Under the pieces are notes generated by a model. It worked only from the letters and a program-made list of their open reading frames with translations. It was not told the origin of the DNA and searched no databases. Shown here one piece after another: positions 34,135 through 44,303 of a stretch of DNA of 64,000 nt (position 1 is the first letter of the stretch; each line of letters starts with the position of its first letter). The stretch is from Takakia lepidozioides (Eukaryota; Streptophyta; Takakiopsida; Takakiales; Takakiaceae). Position numbers and translations under genes: made by a program. The stretch is taken from NCBI GenBank assembly GCA_030704615.1, contig CM060732.1:25606001-25670000 (forward strand), read 5' to 3'.

Positions 34135-37100
34135 GTGTGGAAGAGTTGTGTAAGGCCATGGGAGTCAATTTCAAATTGTCCTCCCCTGATGAAAATGTTG
34201 ATCAGTCAAAACAGCCCAGTGACCTCTGTGATCAAGTCTGTTGATTCCACCAAAAAGATGCACAAACAGCCATACCCTGAGTATAATTTGGGTGAGGATT
34301 TTGAGTCGTTTTTGGAGTTTTTGACATCAATAGGGAAATTGATCAACTCAGTTTCTCAAAGGTTCATTGTCAAGTCATTCAGAGTCTGTCTTAAGGGTGA
34401 AGCTAGAAATATCTTTGGATCTAGCATTAAGGGCAAAGGTGACCTGACGTGGTATGAGGCAAGAGCGTTAGCTAGCAGGTTGTTTTGTGAAGAAAAACCT
34501 ATTGCTTACATTGTCCCTGAACTAATATTCACACCTGGTGACAGTTTGTGGAAGTATTACTCTGATCTTTGCACATCAGTGTGTAAGGCTGTTGATACTC
34601 CATCCGAACGCTCAGCCATCCTGAAACACTGCTTCATCAAGGACCTACCTCCTACAGAAACAACAGTATAATCACGAGGATGAAATGGTGGGGTTGCTTG
34701 AATTAAGACTTAGGCTCAAGGCTGCAAAGGCAGGAATGACTAACCCTCCCTCCAGGCACACACAATTGTTGAATGATTGCAGGGTAGTTGCAGCCTACGG
34801 TGGACCAAAATGAAAAACACCATGAGTCCCTAAAAGTAAATAAAGGGGGATGTGGCAAATCCTCAACCATTGGATTCGTTTCAATTTACAATCTCAACCG
34901 TCTATGATTGACCATTAAATACTTTATTTTCAAATCGCGATAGTTTCAGATCATGATAGTTTTTTTTCAAATTTGACCTTGATCCACCCCAGGGGTTTAC
35001 CCTTGGTCTATGTATTTAAGGAGGTAGTGTTGATATTTCAACAAATTCTATATGTAAAGGACTTTACGAAAATAGTTATTTTGAAGGCTCAAAATAGTAC
35101 ATAAAGTTTATATTACTCAATATTTTTGAGTGGATGTTTTCATTCTAGATTCCTTATCCCTCAAAGCACATTTGGTCAAGTCCCTTTTTCTAATTTTCTA
35201 TTAATCATGCTCTAAAAAAAGTCCATAACGGCTTTTTATATGGACTATAACAAATCCTTATGGACTTGTTCCAAAGTCCATAATTTCTAACCGTTTGTTT
35301 TTTTTATTATTAGACTTGGAATAGGGGAAATATATGTAGTTGAGCCTTCATAGCTTAGTCCATTTTTACTATCAGCATTGCCATTTAGGAGTATGATAAT
35401 TTACAACTAATCAAGGTCCCAAAAAAACAGTGTTGTGACAGCATTTTTGGTCCACCGTAGGCTACAACTGCCCTGCAAAAATGCTGACACTACTGATGGG
35501 CGTTTTGGGGTTAAGTCCAGTATAGATGAACTCTTGCCTAGACTCGTGCATGAGATACACCAATTTCGCAATGAGGTGCAAGATCAACTCATGGCCATGA
35601 AAAGTGAAGTGGATTGGCGGGCTTCAGGCTCTGGCTCATCAGACCACCACAATCTTGCTGGTAACAAAGCTGGGTTTCGAGGCAAAACCCAAATAGGGTC
35701 GAGGTATGTGAATGAGACTTCACTCCCTGCTTGTATGATTTGTAAATATACTGATCACTACACTCGCTTTTGTCCTTACATGTCACAGCTCCCAGCTCTC
35801 ATCGAGCGGTTTCAAACGGAGAAAAGGCTATGGTGAATGCAGTGCTATCTCATGACTTCAAGCTCCTCCATTGTGAAGCCATCAGAAAGGTCAGTAAACT
35901 TTGTGTGCACCCTTTGATGACACAATGTCACGTGGGTCATCTTTCCATTGTCGGCATATACCGGCTGTACCATGTCAGCCATTCCCCTTAGTGTGGTACG
36001 TGTTTTGGGCCTAAGAATTCAATCTACCAAAGGACTTGAAGTCACCATTACAGGTGGTACTACATATGAGCCCATTGGATTAGTCACTTTGCCTATTCGG
36101 GTCAGTGGGAAAAGTGTTGTTCTAACATGTATTGTCACACTTGGTGAACAATTCTTGTTGGGCCTTGACTGGCTGAAGGGGCTGAAGCTAGCATTGATAT
36201 ATTGGGTAGTTATGTGGCTGCATATTAATGGTGAAGGCAATCCCTACAAGGTCAGTCTTGCCCCTGTCACACTTGCTGCTGGTACCTCCATGGCTAATTA
36301 TGCTAAGCTTAAGGTGCAGGCTGACACAATGCGTGAGCAGATTGGACTACACTACAACTGGTCCAGGTTTAGTCAGTTTAAAGCTGCTGATGCTGACTGC
36401 CTCCATTAATGGCCACAATTCCTTCCTCCGGGTAAAAAAGGGTGGTCCTCCCTTACCTGTGCCCAAGAACTCTTTGCTCTTACGGTCATCCATAGACTTC
36501 GTGATCCCTGCTTTTTCTTACCACATAGTACCTACGGGGTTAGCCTTGTGTGCCCACAAGGCCATTATCTTGAAGTGGAAGGCTGGAAAAAATTAACCTT
36601 GCAGAAACATCGCCTGATTGCATCTGGTGTCATTGACCGAGGGTTTAAAGGAGAGGTTCACTTGCTTCTTGCCAATCCAAACGCATCCATGTTAACGTTT
36701 GAAAGAGGCAGGTCCTTGCTAGACTCACAGCCCTGTCCCTCTCAGATTTGTCCTCTGTTCAGGGTGCTTTGAGTCTACAGGACATCGGGTTGGTGGACTC
36801 ACCTATTGATCAGCTACAAGCTTTTGCTGCTCAGAAGGGACCTGCTGCTTGCCCAGCCCTTACACCTGATCAGGAGACAGATTTCTAGCAGGTATTACAA
36901 GACATAAAGGTGGAAGATCATCTCACTCAAGACCAAAACATCTGCTTCATCAGTTTGTTCTAAGCAACCTGGATCTCCTTAGCAAGGGACCTCACGATTT
37001 GGATAGGACTAATATCCTTCAACACGACATTGTTACTGAAGGTAAGCCCATTAAACAATACGCCTACCGTGAGAGTGTTCGAGAGCGCAAGGTCATACAA

Positions 37101-37418
37101 GAAGAAATTGTTCATATGCTTGATGCTAGTGTGATCACTCCTTCTATCTCACCTTGGGCTAGTCCAATCGTTTTAGTGGGCAAGAAAGATGGGTCTACCC
37201 GTTTTTGTATTGATTTTCGCCGTCTGAATGCCATTACTAAGAAAGATGTGTACCCTCTGCCACACATCAATGAAACTTTAGACCAATTACTTAATGGTGT
37301 TACAATCTTTTCTTCGCTGGATCTTGCAGCCGGCTTTTGGCAAGTACCTTTGACCTCTGCTTCCAAAGAGAAAACAACCTTTACCTACAGAATAGGCATG
37401 TACCAGTTTGAAACAATG
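34135..37418 (+). mobile_element. Outer Ty3/gypsy element, gag to N-terminal reverse transcriptase
   Basis: Gag core at 34250-34670 (FESFLEFLTSIGKLI, FRVCLKGEARNIF, DLTWYEARALASRLF). It is interrupted by a MITE at 34782-35473 and resumes with IDELLPRLVHEIHQFRNEV and a CCHC knuckle (CMICKYTDHYTRFC, about 35733-35775). The protease-like region is at 35950-36180 (VRVLGLRIQSTKG, EQFLLGLDWLKGL). Reverse transcriptase begins at about 36995: KPIKQYAYRESVRE, SISPWASPIVLVGKKDGS, RFCIDFRRLNAITKKD and IFSSLDLAAGFWQV. It breaks at 37418 inside the conserved QFETMPFGL motif and resumes at 44304. Several stops and shifts make it inactive. Confidence 0.9.
34782..35473. mobile_element. 692-bp MITE inserted in the outer gag
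   Basis: Terminal inverted repeats of about 30 bp: the left end GGGTAGTTGCAGCCTACGGT plus GGACCAAAA is the inverse of the right end around 35444-35473, with two mismatches. Both ends are flanked by TGCA (34778-34781 and 35474-35477), a candidate 4-bp target duplication. No ORF inside. The host Gag homology continues on both sides. Superfamily not assigned. Confidence 0.85.
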
Positions 37419-37690
37419 TGTCAAGTTATTTTACCACTAGTGTGAAACTAGCTAGGAAATAGCTAGCTTTTACATATTGACATTTGGGATTGGCCCAAGT
37501 GTCAATCCAGGGGTCAAGGCAGATTTAGGCCCTGGAGTGGTTATCTTCACGACAAGCGCGGGAGGCTCATCTTTCTCGAGTGATAAAAAAGAAGAATACA
37601 AGCACGAGCTCACAAAGCTGAAGCATAAACTCATGCATATATAACCTCATCACTCAAATACAAGTCAAGCCAAGTGCACCCCACGCCATG
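37419..37690 (+). repeat. Left end of inner Ty3 element, possible LTR
   Basis: It starts with TGTCAAG directly after the interrupted reverse transcriptase codon ETM of the outer element and ends before gag-like sequence. I could not match it to the putative 3' LTR at 44124-44299, so either LTRs differ through truncation or the left end derives from another element. Confidence 0.4.
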
Positions 37691-37952
37691 GGGAATCCAC
37701 ACTACGGCGCCATAGCTAGGCGCGGTGAGGCTCAGGGAAGGACAGAGAGGACCTCAGATGCAGGGGTCTCTCCCTTCATTTGCAGGCCAACAATGGGCGG
37801 AGGTGGTGTGTTGGACATGTGGAGGACCCCATGTCAAGAAGGATTGCCCAGAGGGAGGCAAAGGGCCGGCACATGCACAGCCTGCAAAGTTGCAGTGTGG
37901 GCATTGTGGCAAGAGAGAAGTGTACTCCGCACTCTGCGTTGCTCAGCCATAG
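37688..37952 (+). pseudogene. Gag zinc-knuckle fragment of inner Ty3 element
   Basis: The frame from 37725 ends with two knuckle-like motifs: CWTCGGPHVKKDC, one residue short of CCHC spacing, and CGHCGKREVYSALC, where Tyr sits near the expected His. Such knuckles bind element RNA in the nucleocapsid. Immediately after it the homology switches to the minus strand (methyltransferase C-terminus), marking a rearrangement joint near 37950. Confidence 0.6.
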
Positions 37953-38925
37953 CCAAGCTGATAATCCAGGTCAAGCAATTGAGATCCATTGCTTGCCCCA
38001 ACACCTGATGACATGATGCCTTAGAAAGAGACGGCACCGCCGTGGTACCAGTGGTAAAACCCATTGCCCGTTCACGTTCGTCAGCATTAGGCTCCACTAA
38101 CTGCTGCAACTGAGCATCCCACAGGAGGCCAGGTCCACTATCCCGGAAAGCATGTGATCCTGGGAAGCTGAGCAGTGTAGGTAATGCTGCTCATGGTTGA
38201 CCCACCTTGTTGACCACTGCCAAAGGCGAACGGTATGGTCTTCGTGTCTCACACGCTGAGACTGCCTCCTTGTGTCCAAAATGCTATCCATTGTGAGGTG
38301 TGCTGGCCACTGCACCCCATCAAATGCACGCTTGAGTAGTGTGGGTGGCATCAAGTTAGTCCACCATAGCCGTGGACGATGAGCCCGTGACCCCACTGTA
38401 GCTGCATCCAGCAATACCGCTGACCCAAGCCACGACCGGACTTGATGCACACTGGCCATCACCCTGGCCCGAGAATCGCCCATCAGTGGCACATTCTCCA
38501 AGATGTATGCTGGAGATACAGCTTGATGAAGCTGCAAGTGGCGCAAAACCCGCACCATCTCCCAAAACAGACCCGACCTCGAGTCTCGCAATCCATTGCC
38601 ATGCCCGGCTGATGAATGCCCTTAGCAGGGCCAACCTGCCACTACCAGATCAATGGAGCCAACCCGCTCCAAATCATGCGCCCCCAGCAACAAAATGTCT
38701 GCTGGCAAGGCTTACTGATATCCACGAGTTGCAGACACCGGCAACAACTCAGGGTACTGCTGCACCAACTGAGCAACATGGTTAAGTGAAACGTGTCGTG
38801 CAGTCTCATCCCTCTCCATATACAGGTAACACCGAACTCGCATACCTACCTATAACACAGCAGCCAATCCGGTGCTGATCCCGCCAAACAAGTCCAGAAG
38901 ACAAATGTCTTCATCCGGATACTGC
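37930..38925 (-). pseudogene. C5-cytosine DNA methyltransferase domain of a Ty3 retrotransposon
   Basis: This domain would move a methyl group from S-adenosylmethionine to carbon 5 of cytosine. On the minus strand it follows the protease in the same frame. Motif I is DICLLDLFGGISTGLAAVL (38853-38910), then the motif II-like YMERDETARH. Motif IV is GSIDLVVAGWPC with the catalytic Cys codon at 38625-38627. Motif VI is ILENVP (about 38487-38504) and motif VIII GSRAHRPRLWW (38361-38393). After a frame shift near 38105 the ERERAMGF and VLGQAMDLN segments fit motifs IX and X. Three in-frame stops, at 38850 (TAG), 38712 (TAA) and 38622 (TAA, right after Pro-Cys where Gln is usual), kill it. All motifs of a full domain are present, so the ancestor was probably active. 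Confidence 0.88.
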
Positions 38926-39992
38926 CACACAATAGGTGTGGTGTCAAATGGAGACAACTGAGGTGGTCCTGGTGTATTCCCCGCACTGTCCTCCTCTCCT
39001 GATGGTAGAAAAGCCTCTACCCAGGCTTGTTGCACTGGTCGATCAGCAACCTGCTGCAAATCCTTGCTCGTGTCCCACAATGGAGTCTGAGCAATCATGG
39101 CAGACAACTCCGCCATACCATGCATGTCATCATGCTTTCCCGGATGTGACACATCCTCTGAATGAGCGTTGCCCTCAAGCAACTCTCCAGGCCAACTCAC
39201 TGCAGCTGTGAATGCTGCTAGTGTCGGCATCTTGCCTCGCTGGGCAACCGCAACTCCTCCTATGAATGTCACAGGGAGCTGCACATGCCGGCCCTCCCCT
39301 GACTGCCAGCCAGGCCTATAGGAAGCTGACTCCTCCCAAAAATCTAGGGTGAAGCCCATGGGGTACAACACTACCCCACCAACTAGGACATCATACGAGA
39401 CCGTGTCTGTCACAATGGCCTTGGCTCGCATCATTGAGCCATCTGTAGGGTGATCCGGCCGTAGTATGATAGCCAACTCACGCCGTGTCATGCCCCAAGC
39501 CTGTTCCAATCCTCCCAGAGACGTCTGTATCTGGAAAGGACAAGGCTCCATATCCGCCTCCGTGAGGCCCAAGCCTGCAATAGCAGCTCTGCCTAGCATC
39601 AATGGCTGAGCTCCCGAGTCCAACAAGACCCGCAGTGGCCGGTACCTCTTGCCTGTCGGTTCACTCAAATAGAAAATGTCATCCTGGTTGTCTAACATGA
39701 CAACTCCAGGTGTCACCATGGCGCGCTCAATGGCTGGCCTAGCTGGCAGCGCCATCAACCTGGCAGCTGCAGCTTGCCATGGCGCCGCCGTGGCAGTCTT
39801 GACCCTCAAATCCAAGGATCCCTCCAGCACTACACCTCCCACTATCTCCGCAGAAGATGAAGTAACCTCCCCACTCTCACAGAGTGTAGCTGCCAGCCTG
39901 AACACCTCAGTTGATCTTACCCCCGGCGTCGCAATCATGGTAGCCGAGAACAATGGAGCCTGACACACAGATGTGGACGCTCCCAGCAGCAC
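38926..39992 (-). pseudogene. Retroviral-type aspartic protease of the same block
   Basis: The frame 39992-38850 contains the protease that would process the polyprotein: RYRPLRVLLDSGAQPLML, with the DSG catalytic triplet at 39612-39620, ITGLGL-like AAIAGLGLTEADME, and AIVTDTVSYDVLVGG, the second conserved strand. It continues without a stop into a linker (PTLAAFTAAVSWPGELLEG) and methyltransferase motif I, so protease and methyltransferase were one polyprotein. Confidence 0.85.
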
Positions 39993-40680
39993 ACTAGTTG
40001 CCGTAGCCTCGGCAACACTAGGTAATGGTGCGCCCGTGTAGCTCTCCCCAATGGCATAGTAACCTCCGTCTCGGTAATAGTCGGGTGAGAACTAGGTGCC
40101 ATGGATGGCGTCGACACTATCTCCGCCAATGTGAATGACTGAGGAAGCCTGGCTTGACGGCTTGCTTCCCCACGCTGTGGATCCAACTCCACCTCTGCAC
40201 CTCGTGGCTCAGGAACTCGTGCTGCTCCTCGGGTCACGGCTGCAGCAGACTCCACCAGCACTAGTGGTAGTGCTGCTCCGCACATGAATCCCATGCCTCC
40301 CATATCTCCTCCCTCAGGAGCAGGAGGTGGACCATCCGGCCTTGGAGCCGGTACCACCTGAGCTGTAGCCGTGGCAGTGAGCCTTTGCTCTAGCTGCTGA
40401 AGCCGGTTGGCCATGCCTTGGTCAACACCCTGATCTCCGCGTGCTTGGCCATGTTGAGCTTGCCCTTGGCCTACACCTCGTGCCTGGCCACCTCGTCCTC
40501 TCTGGGCTGCCCCACCTCGCCTCCGGCCACCATTGTTCCCTTGGAACTGGCCTGGGCATAACTCAGGATGCAAACCATAACACTGGGCCTCTCCATGGTC
40601 TCTCTGCCTATCGAGACGGTACAGATAGTGAGTGGGGGCGAGCATGAGAGGACCACGGGGTGCAGGCATCCATGGCACAC
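39935..40680 (-). pseudogene. Gag C-terminal region of the inverted block
   Basis: Gln/Gly/Arg-rich frame (RRGGAAQRGRGGQARGVGQG) after YRLDRQRDHGEAQCYGLHPELC, a Cys/His cluster like the Gag knuckle. A short coiled region, ANRLQQLEQRLTATATAQV, precedes a Pro-rich linker. The frame overlaps the protease frame by about 60 bp in another phase, so an indel near 40000-40060 separates them. On the other side of 40680 homology switches back to the plus strand. Confidence 0.65.
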
Positions 40681-40689
40681 GTGGGAGGT

Positions 40690-43620
40690 GCTCGAGGTTC
40701 AGAGGGAGTTGGCAGCCAAGGTGACGGTGATTGATGAGATTGGGGATTTTTCTCGGGTGGAGGAAGTCCTTGAGGATGAGATGATGGGGCAGGATGAGGC
40801 CTTGTCACTGACTGAGCAGGTAGGGAGTACTGCTCAAGAGGTTGCAACATGGCAACCACTGGACGCGTCCTCTACCTCTAAGCCCACTGGACTTAAGGTT
40901 GCAGTTACGGAGAACAATTGGGAGCCTGACATTGGACCCATTGTCACCGGAGGAGAGAGACGACGTATACGGTAGTTCCTGGGGGCTTACAAGAATTGTT
41001 TTGCCTTCAGTTTGAAGGACTTGGGAGCACTGAAGGGTCAAGAGATTTGTATTGAGTTGGCCACTGACATGCCAATCTTTTGGAGACCCTATAGATATAG
41101 TGACATGGAGAGGTCTTTGATTCAGATGAGGACTCAAGATCTCTGGAGGCTGGTTTGGTGGAGCTCTCTGGTAGAGAGTATGCTTCAGTCACAGTGATGC
41201 CAGCCAAGAAGAATGTCTATGGCAATTGGACGGAGAGACGTATGTGCGGTGATTACCGGCCTGTAAATCGTTAGACCAAATCCGATAAGTATGCCATGCC
41301 AACACCACATGAGATCTTTGATGCCATCGGGCATGCTAAGGTCTTTAACACTTTGGATTTACGATCCGGATATCACCAGTTGCCGATCAAGGAGGCGGAT
41401 AAGCAGAAGACGACATTCTGGGGGATCAATGAGCACGGCAAGGATTGACTATATTAGTGGCGGTTCTTACCATTTGGGCTTAAGAATGCTCCTGCAGAGT
41501 TTCAGAGAGTCATGGATAGGATTCTAGCAGGGGTGGACTTTGCTCGGTGCTACATAGATGACATCATCATCTTTAGTGCTACGGTGGAGGAGCATGAGAG
41601 ACACCTTCAGGTGGTATTGGAGCGCTTGAGAGCGCACGGATTGAAGTTGCATCCGGGGAAGTGCAAGTTTTTCCACAACCAGATTGAGTATCTGGGTCAC
41701 ATAATATATCCTGGAGGATTGGGGGTACAGCAGACTAAGGTAGAGGCCATTGCACAAATTCCACGCCCCATGGATGTGAGCCGAGTTCGAGCTTTCATGG
41801 GGTTGACAAACTATTATAGACGGTTTGTCAAGGGATTTAGTGCCATTGCAAAGGCTCTAACCAAGCTGACCAAGGTGGACCATGAGTGGCAGTGGGAAGA
41901 TGAGCAGGAACGAGCTTTTCAAGAGCTCAAGGCGAGGTTGACCTCGGTGCCTATCCTGAGACGACCTATCAGGGGGCGTCCCTTTCAGCTGCATACGGAT
42001 TGGAGCATGCTGGGGCTTGGAGCGGTGCTCACACAGGTGGATGAGGGAAGAGAGTTCGTAGTGGCTTATGCTAGCCGCTCGAACAACGTTGCAGAGGCTA
42101 AGTACAACTCATATGAGGGAGAGTGATTAGCTGCAGTGTGGGCCGTGGCACACTTTCGGTGCTATCTATACGACAATCTCTTCACCTTTGTCATGGATCA
42201 CCAGCCACTCAAGTGGTTGATGGAGTCAGACAAGCTTACGGGGAAGCTTGCACAGTGGGCACTCATACTCTAGGAGTATGACTTTCAGGTTGTGCATCGA
42301 CCGGGTTTGGTCAATCGGAATGCGGATGGATTGAGTCGCAATCCATGCACAAGCCAGCTGGATGACACTGGAGCTCGGTGGCATGGTAAGACGGATGAGG
42401 AGATGGTGCCGGGATGGCATGCATCTGTCTTTTTGTGTATCTTGGCATCGGGAGGTCAGGTTGGACCTACAACAGGGATGACTGTAGACGGAGTGTCTGA
42501 GGACCCTGAGGCTAGTGATGAGCCAGGTGGTACCCGAGATATACATGAGGATTTGGCTGTGTTGGACTACCTCCGTACTCGATATACGGCAGCCACTGTG
42601 ACTGCCAATGAGAGGGATCGGATCCTGCAACGAGCCAAGAGGTTCAAGTGGGAGGGGATACACCTGCTCCGAGTATGGGAGGATGGTCGGGGGAGGATTG
42701 TGCCTCACCCCACACAACGTGCACGGTTAGTGCGGCATGCCTATAAGGAGTTGGGGCATTTTGGAGTGCGACGCACTCATAGTTTACTGCAGGGGCAGTA
42801 TTGGTGGCATGGTATGCATACAAAGGTGCAACAGTTCGTGGCTAGGTGCATGGTGTGTGACAGGGTGTGTGCTTCATTCAACGCCCCTACACCATAGTTG
42901 CATCCTTTACCAATCATGGGATTGGGCTACAGGTGGAGTCTTGACTTCGCAGGACCGTTGCCACTGACTATGCGCCACCACAATATGTGTTGGTGATGGT
43001 GGAGCACTTCTCCAAGTGGATTGAGTTGGTTCCATTGCCTGACAAGGCTAGTGAGGGGGCTGCGTATGCATTCTTGGATCGTGTGCTTAGCCGATTCGGT
43101 GCTCCAGCTGAGGTACTCACGGACCAAGGGAGAGAGTTCTTGGGGGAGTTTCAGGCTTTGTGTGATAAAGCCTTGATAGACCACCGCACCACTTCTTGGA
43201 ATCATCCTGAGGCCGATGGCTTGGGAAAGAGAGTTGTTCAGACGGTGAAGAGGGGTTTGCGCAAGTATGGCTTGCAAAAGGGACACCTAGGAGATTGGGA
43301 TCTTTAGGTGCCTTGGTTAGCCATGGGCTACAGCATCACTTGCCTCCTTCTCACCGTATTTCCTTCTCTTTGGCCGAGAGCCGGATTTGTCTGCAGCCAT
43401 TCGTAGGGACATTGCTCAAGTCCTTAACCTTGATGATCCGGACGTGTGGGTACGTGCATGTGGTCAGCGTGCAGAGTTGTTCAAGAAAGTCATGCCCATG
43501 GCTTTTGAGAACCTTGCCATTGCACAACATCGTGATACATTGAGGTATGCCACTATACGTGGTGGAGGATATTGTCTTGGGGTTCAGAGGTTTAGCCCTG
43601 GTGACTATGTTTATTTGTAG
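40690..43620 (+). pseudogene. Inner Ty3 pol: reverse transcriptase, RNase H, integrase
   Basis: A pre-RT linker (IGPIVTGGERRRIR, AYKNCFAFSLKDLGAL) leads to RT: ELATDMPIFWRPYRYSDMER, GNWTERRMCGDYRPVNR, VFNTLDLRSGYHQLPI and the catalytic box CYIDDIIIF at about 41545-41572. RNase H follows (FQLHTDWSMLGLGAVLTQ, FVVAYASRSNNVAEAKY). The integrase has an HHCC finger (GHFGVRRTHSLL, CMVCDRV). Its DDE core reads SLDFAGPL, VLTDQGREF and NHPEADGLGKRVV, so all three acidic residues remain. Stops sit at NR*TKSD (about 41272), GE*LAA (42124), IL*EYDF (42271) and DL*VPWL (43305); frame shifts occur near 41250, 41500 and 42250. It replicated by reverse transcription and insertion; this copy cannot. Confidence 0.92.
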
Positions 43621-44019
43621 CAAACTGCTCCTACAACCCTGGATGTTATTGCAGGGCGTGTTATTCTAAGGGTTCGAGAGGTGTTGCCCTCAGGAGTCAT
43701 AATCCTGGAGGGTCGGGATGACATGACTTGGAAAGACCATGTGCATAATTGTGCGCCATGTCACCTTTCCAATGTCGATGGCAGAGTTGACCCAAACTTG
43801 GCAGTGGTACCTGCAGGTTTGAGGTGCATGCTCTGTGGGTCTGCCAAAGGGGCAGCCACCATGCTAGTGTGTGATCGATGCTCAAGAGGTTGGCATATGG
43901 GATGCTTGACACCACCTCTTGAGAGGGTTCATGATCCCAGGCTCAAGTTCACAGGTTGCAAGACGGCGACTAACGATGGGGCAACTCTTGCACCCGGCCT
44001 CTTGATTTATCGAGTTTGA
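43621..44019 (+). pseudogene. Integrase C-terminal tail with PHD finger
   Basis: After the DDE domain the polyprotein continues through GRVILRVREVLPSGVIILEG, the usual post-integrase beta region, to a zinc-binding PHD finger. This reads LRCMLCGSAKGAATMLVCDRCSRGWHMGCLTPPL at about 43820-43920 with Cys pairs and His-x2-Cys in PHD order. PHD fingers read histone H3 tails, so this one may steer integration or the complex to particular chromatin. The later cysteine pair of a canonical C4HC3 finger is not clear in the remaining frame (GCKTATND), perhaps through decay. The element also carried a DNA methyltransferase. Confidence 0.8.
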
Positions 44020-44111
44020 GTGTAGGAGGGACAGTGGTGGAGGACTTAGTGAGGCTATGGTCACTATCACATCTTGTGGCTACCTAGACTTAGAGGGACC
44101 TAAGCACCAGC

Positions 44112-44299
44112 TAGGGGGGCGATTGTGTGGACTAGTGACTGCCATAGTGGGCAACATAGTGGCAGCCTAGTGACTGACTAGTTGTAGCCTAGTGGTTGGA
44201 CTAGTGGTGGACTAGTGATATACTAGTGTGTGGTGTGCACATGTGTTGTGTGGTTTTGGACAACGATGTAGTTGTGTAGCGATATGTATGCGCACGATA
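44112..44299 (+). repeat. Polypurine tract and putative 3' LTR of inner Ty3 element
   Basis: AGGGGGGCGAT (44113-44123) looks like a polypurine tract. TGTGTGGACTAGTGACTGCC follows at about 44124 as an LTR start, with many CTAGTG words up to 44299. AATG (44300-44303) then repeats the 37415-37418 AATG that precedes the element, and the outer reverse transcriptase resumes at 44304. Confidence 0.55.
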
Positions 44300-44303
44300 A
44301 ATG

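Noticed and set aside
37440-37690. Complete 5' LTR matching 44124-44299
   Set aside because: Beyond shared CTAGTG words the two segments do not align.
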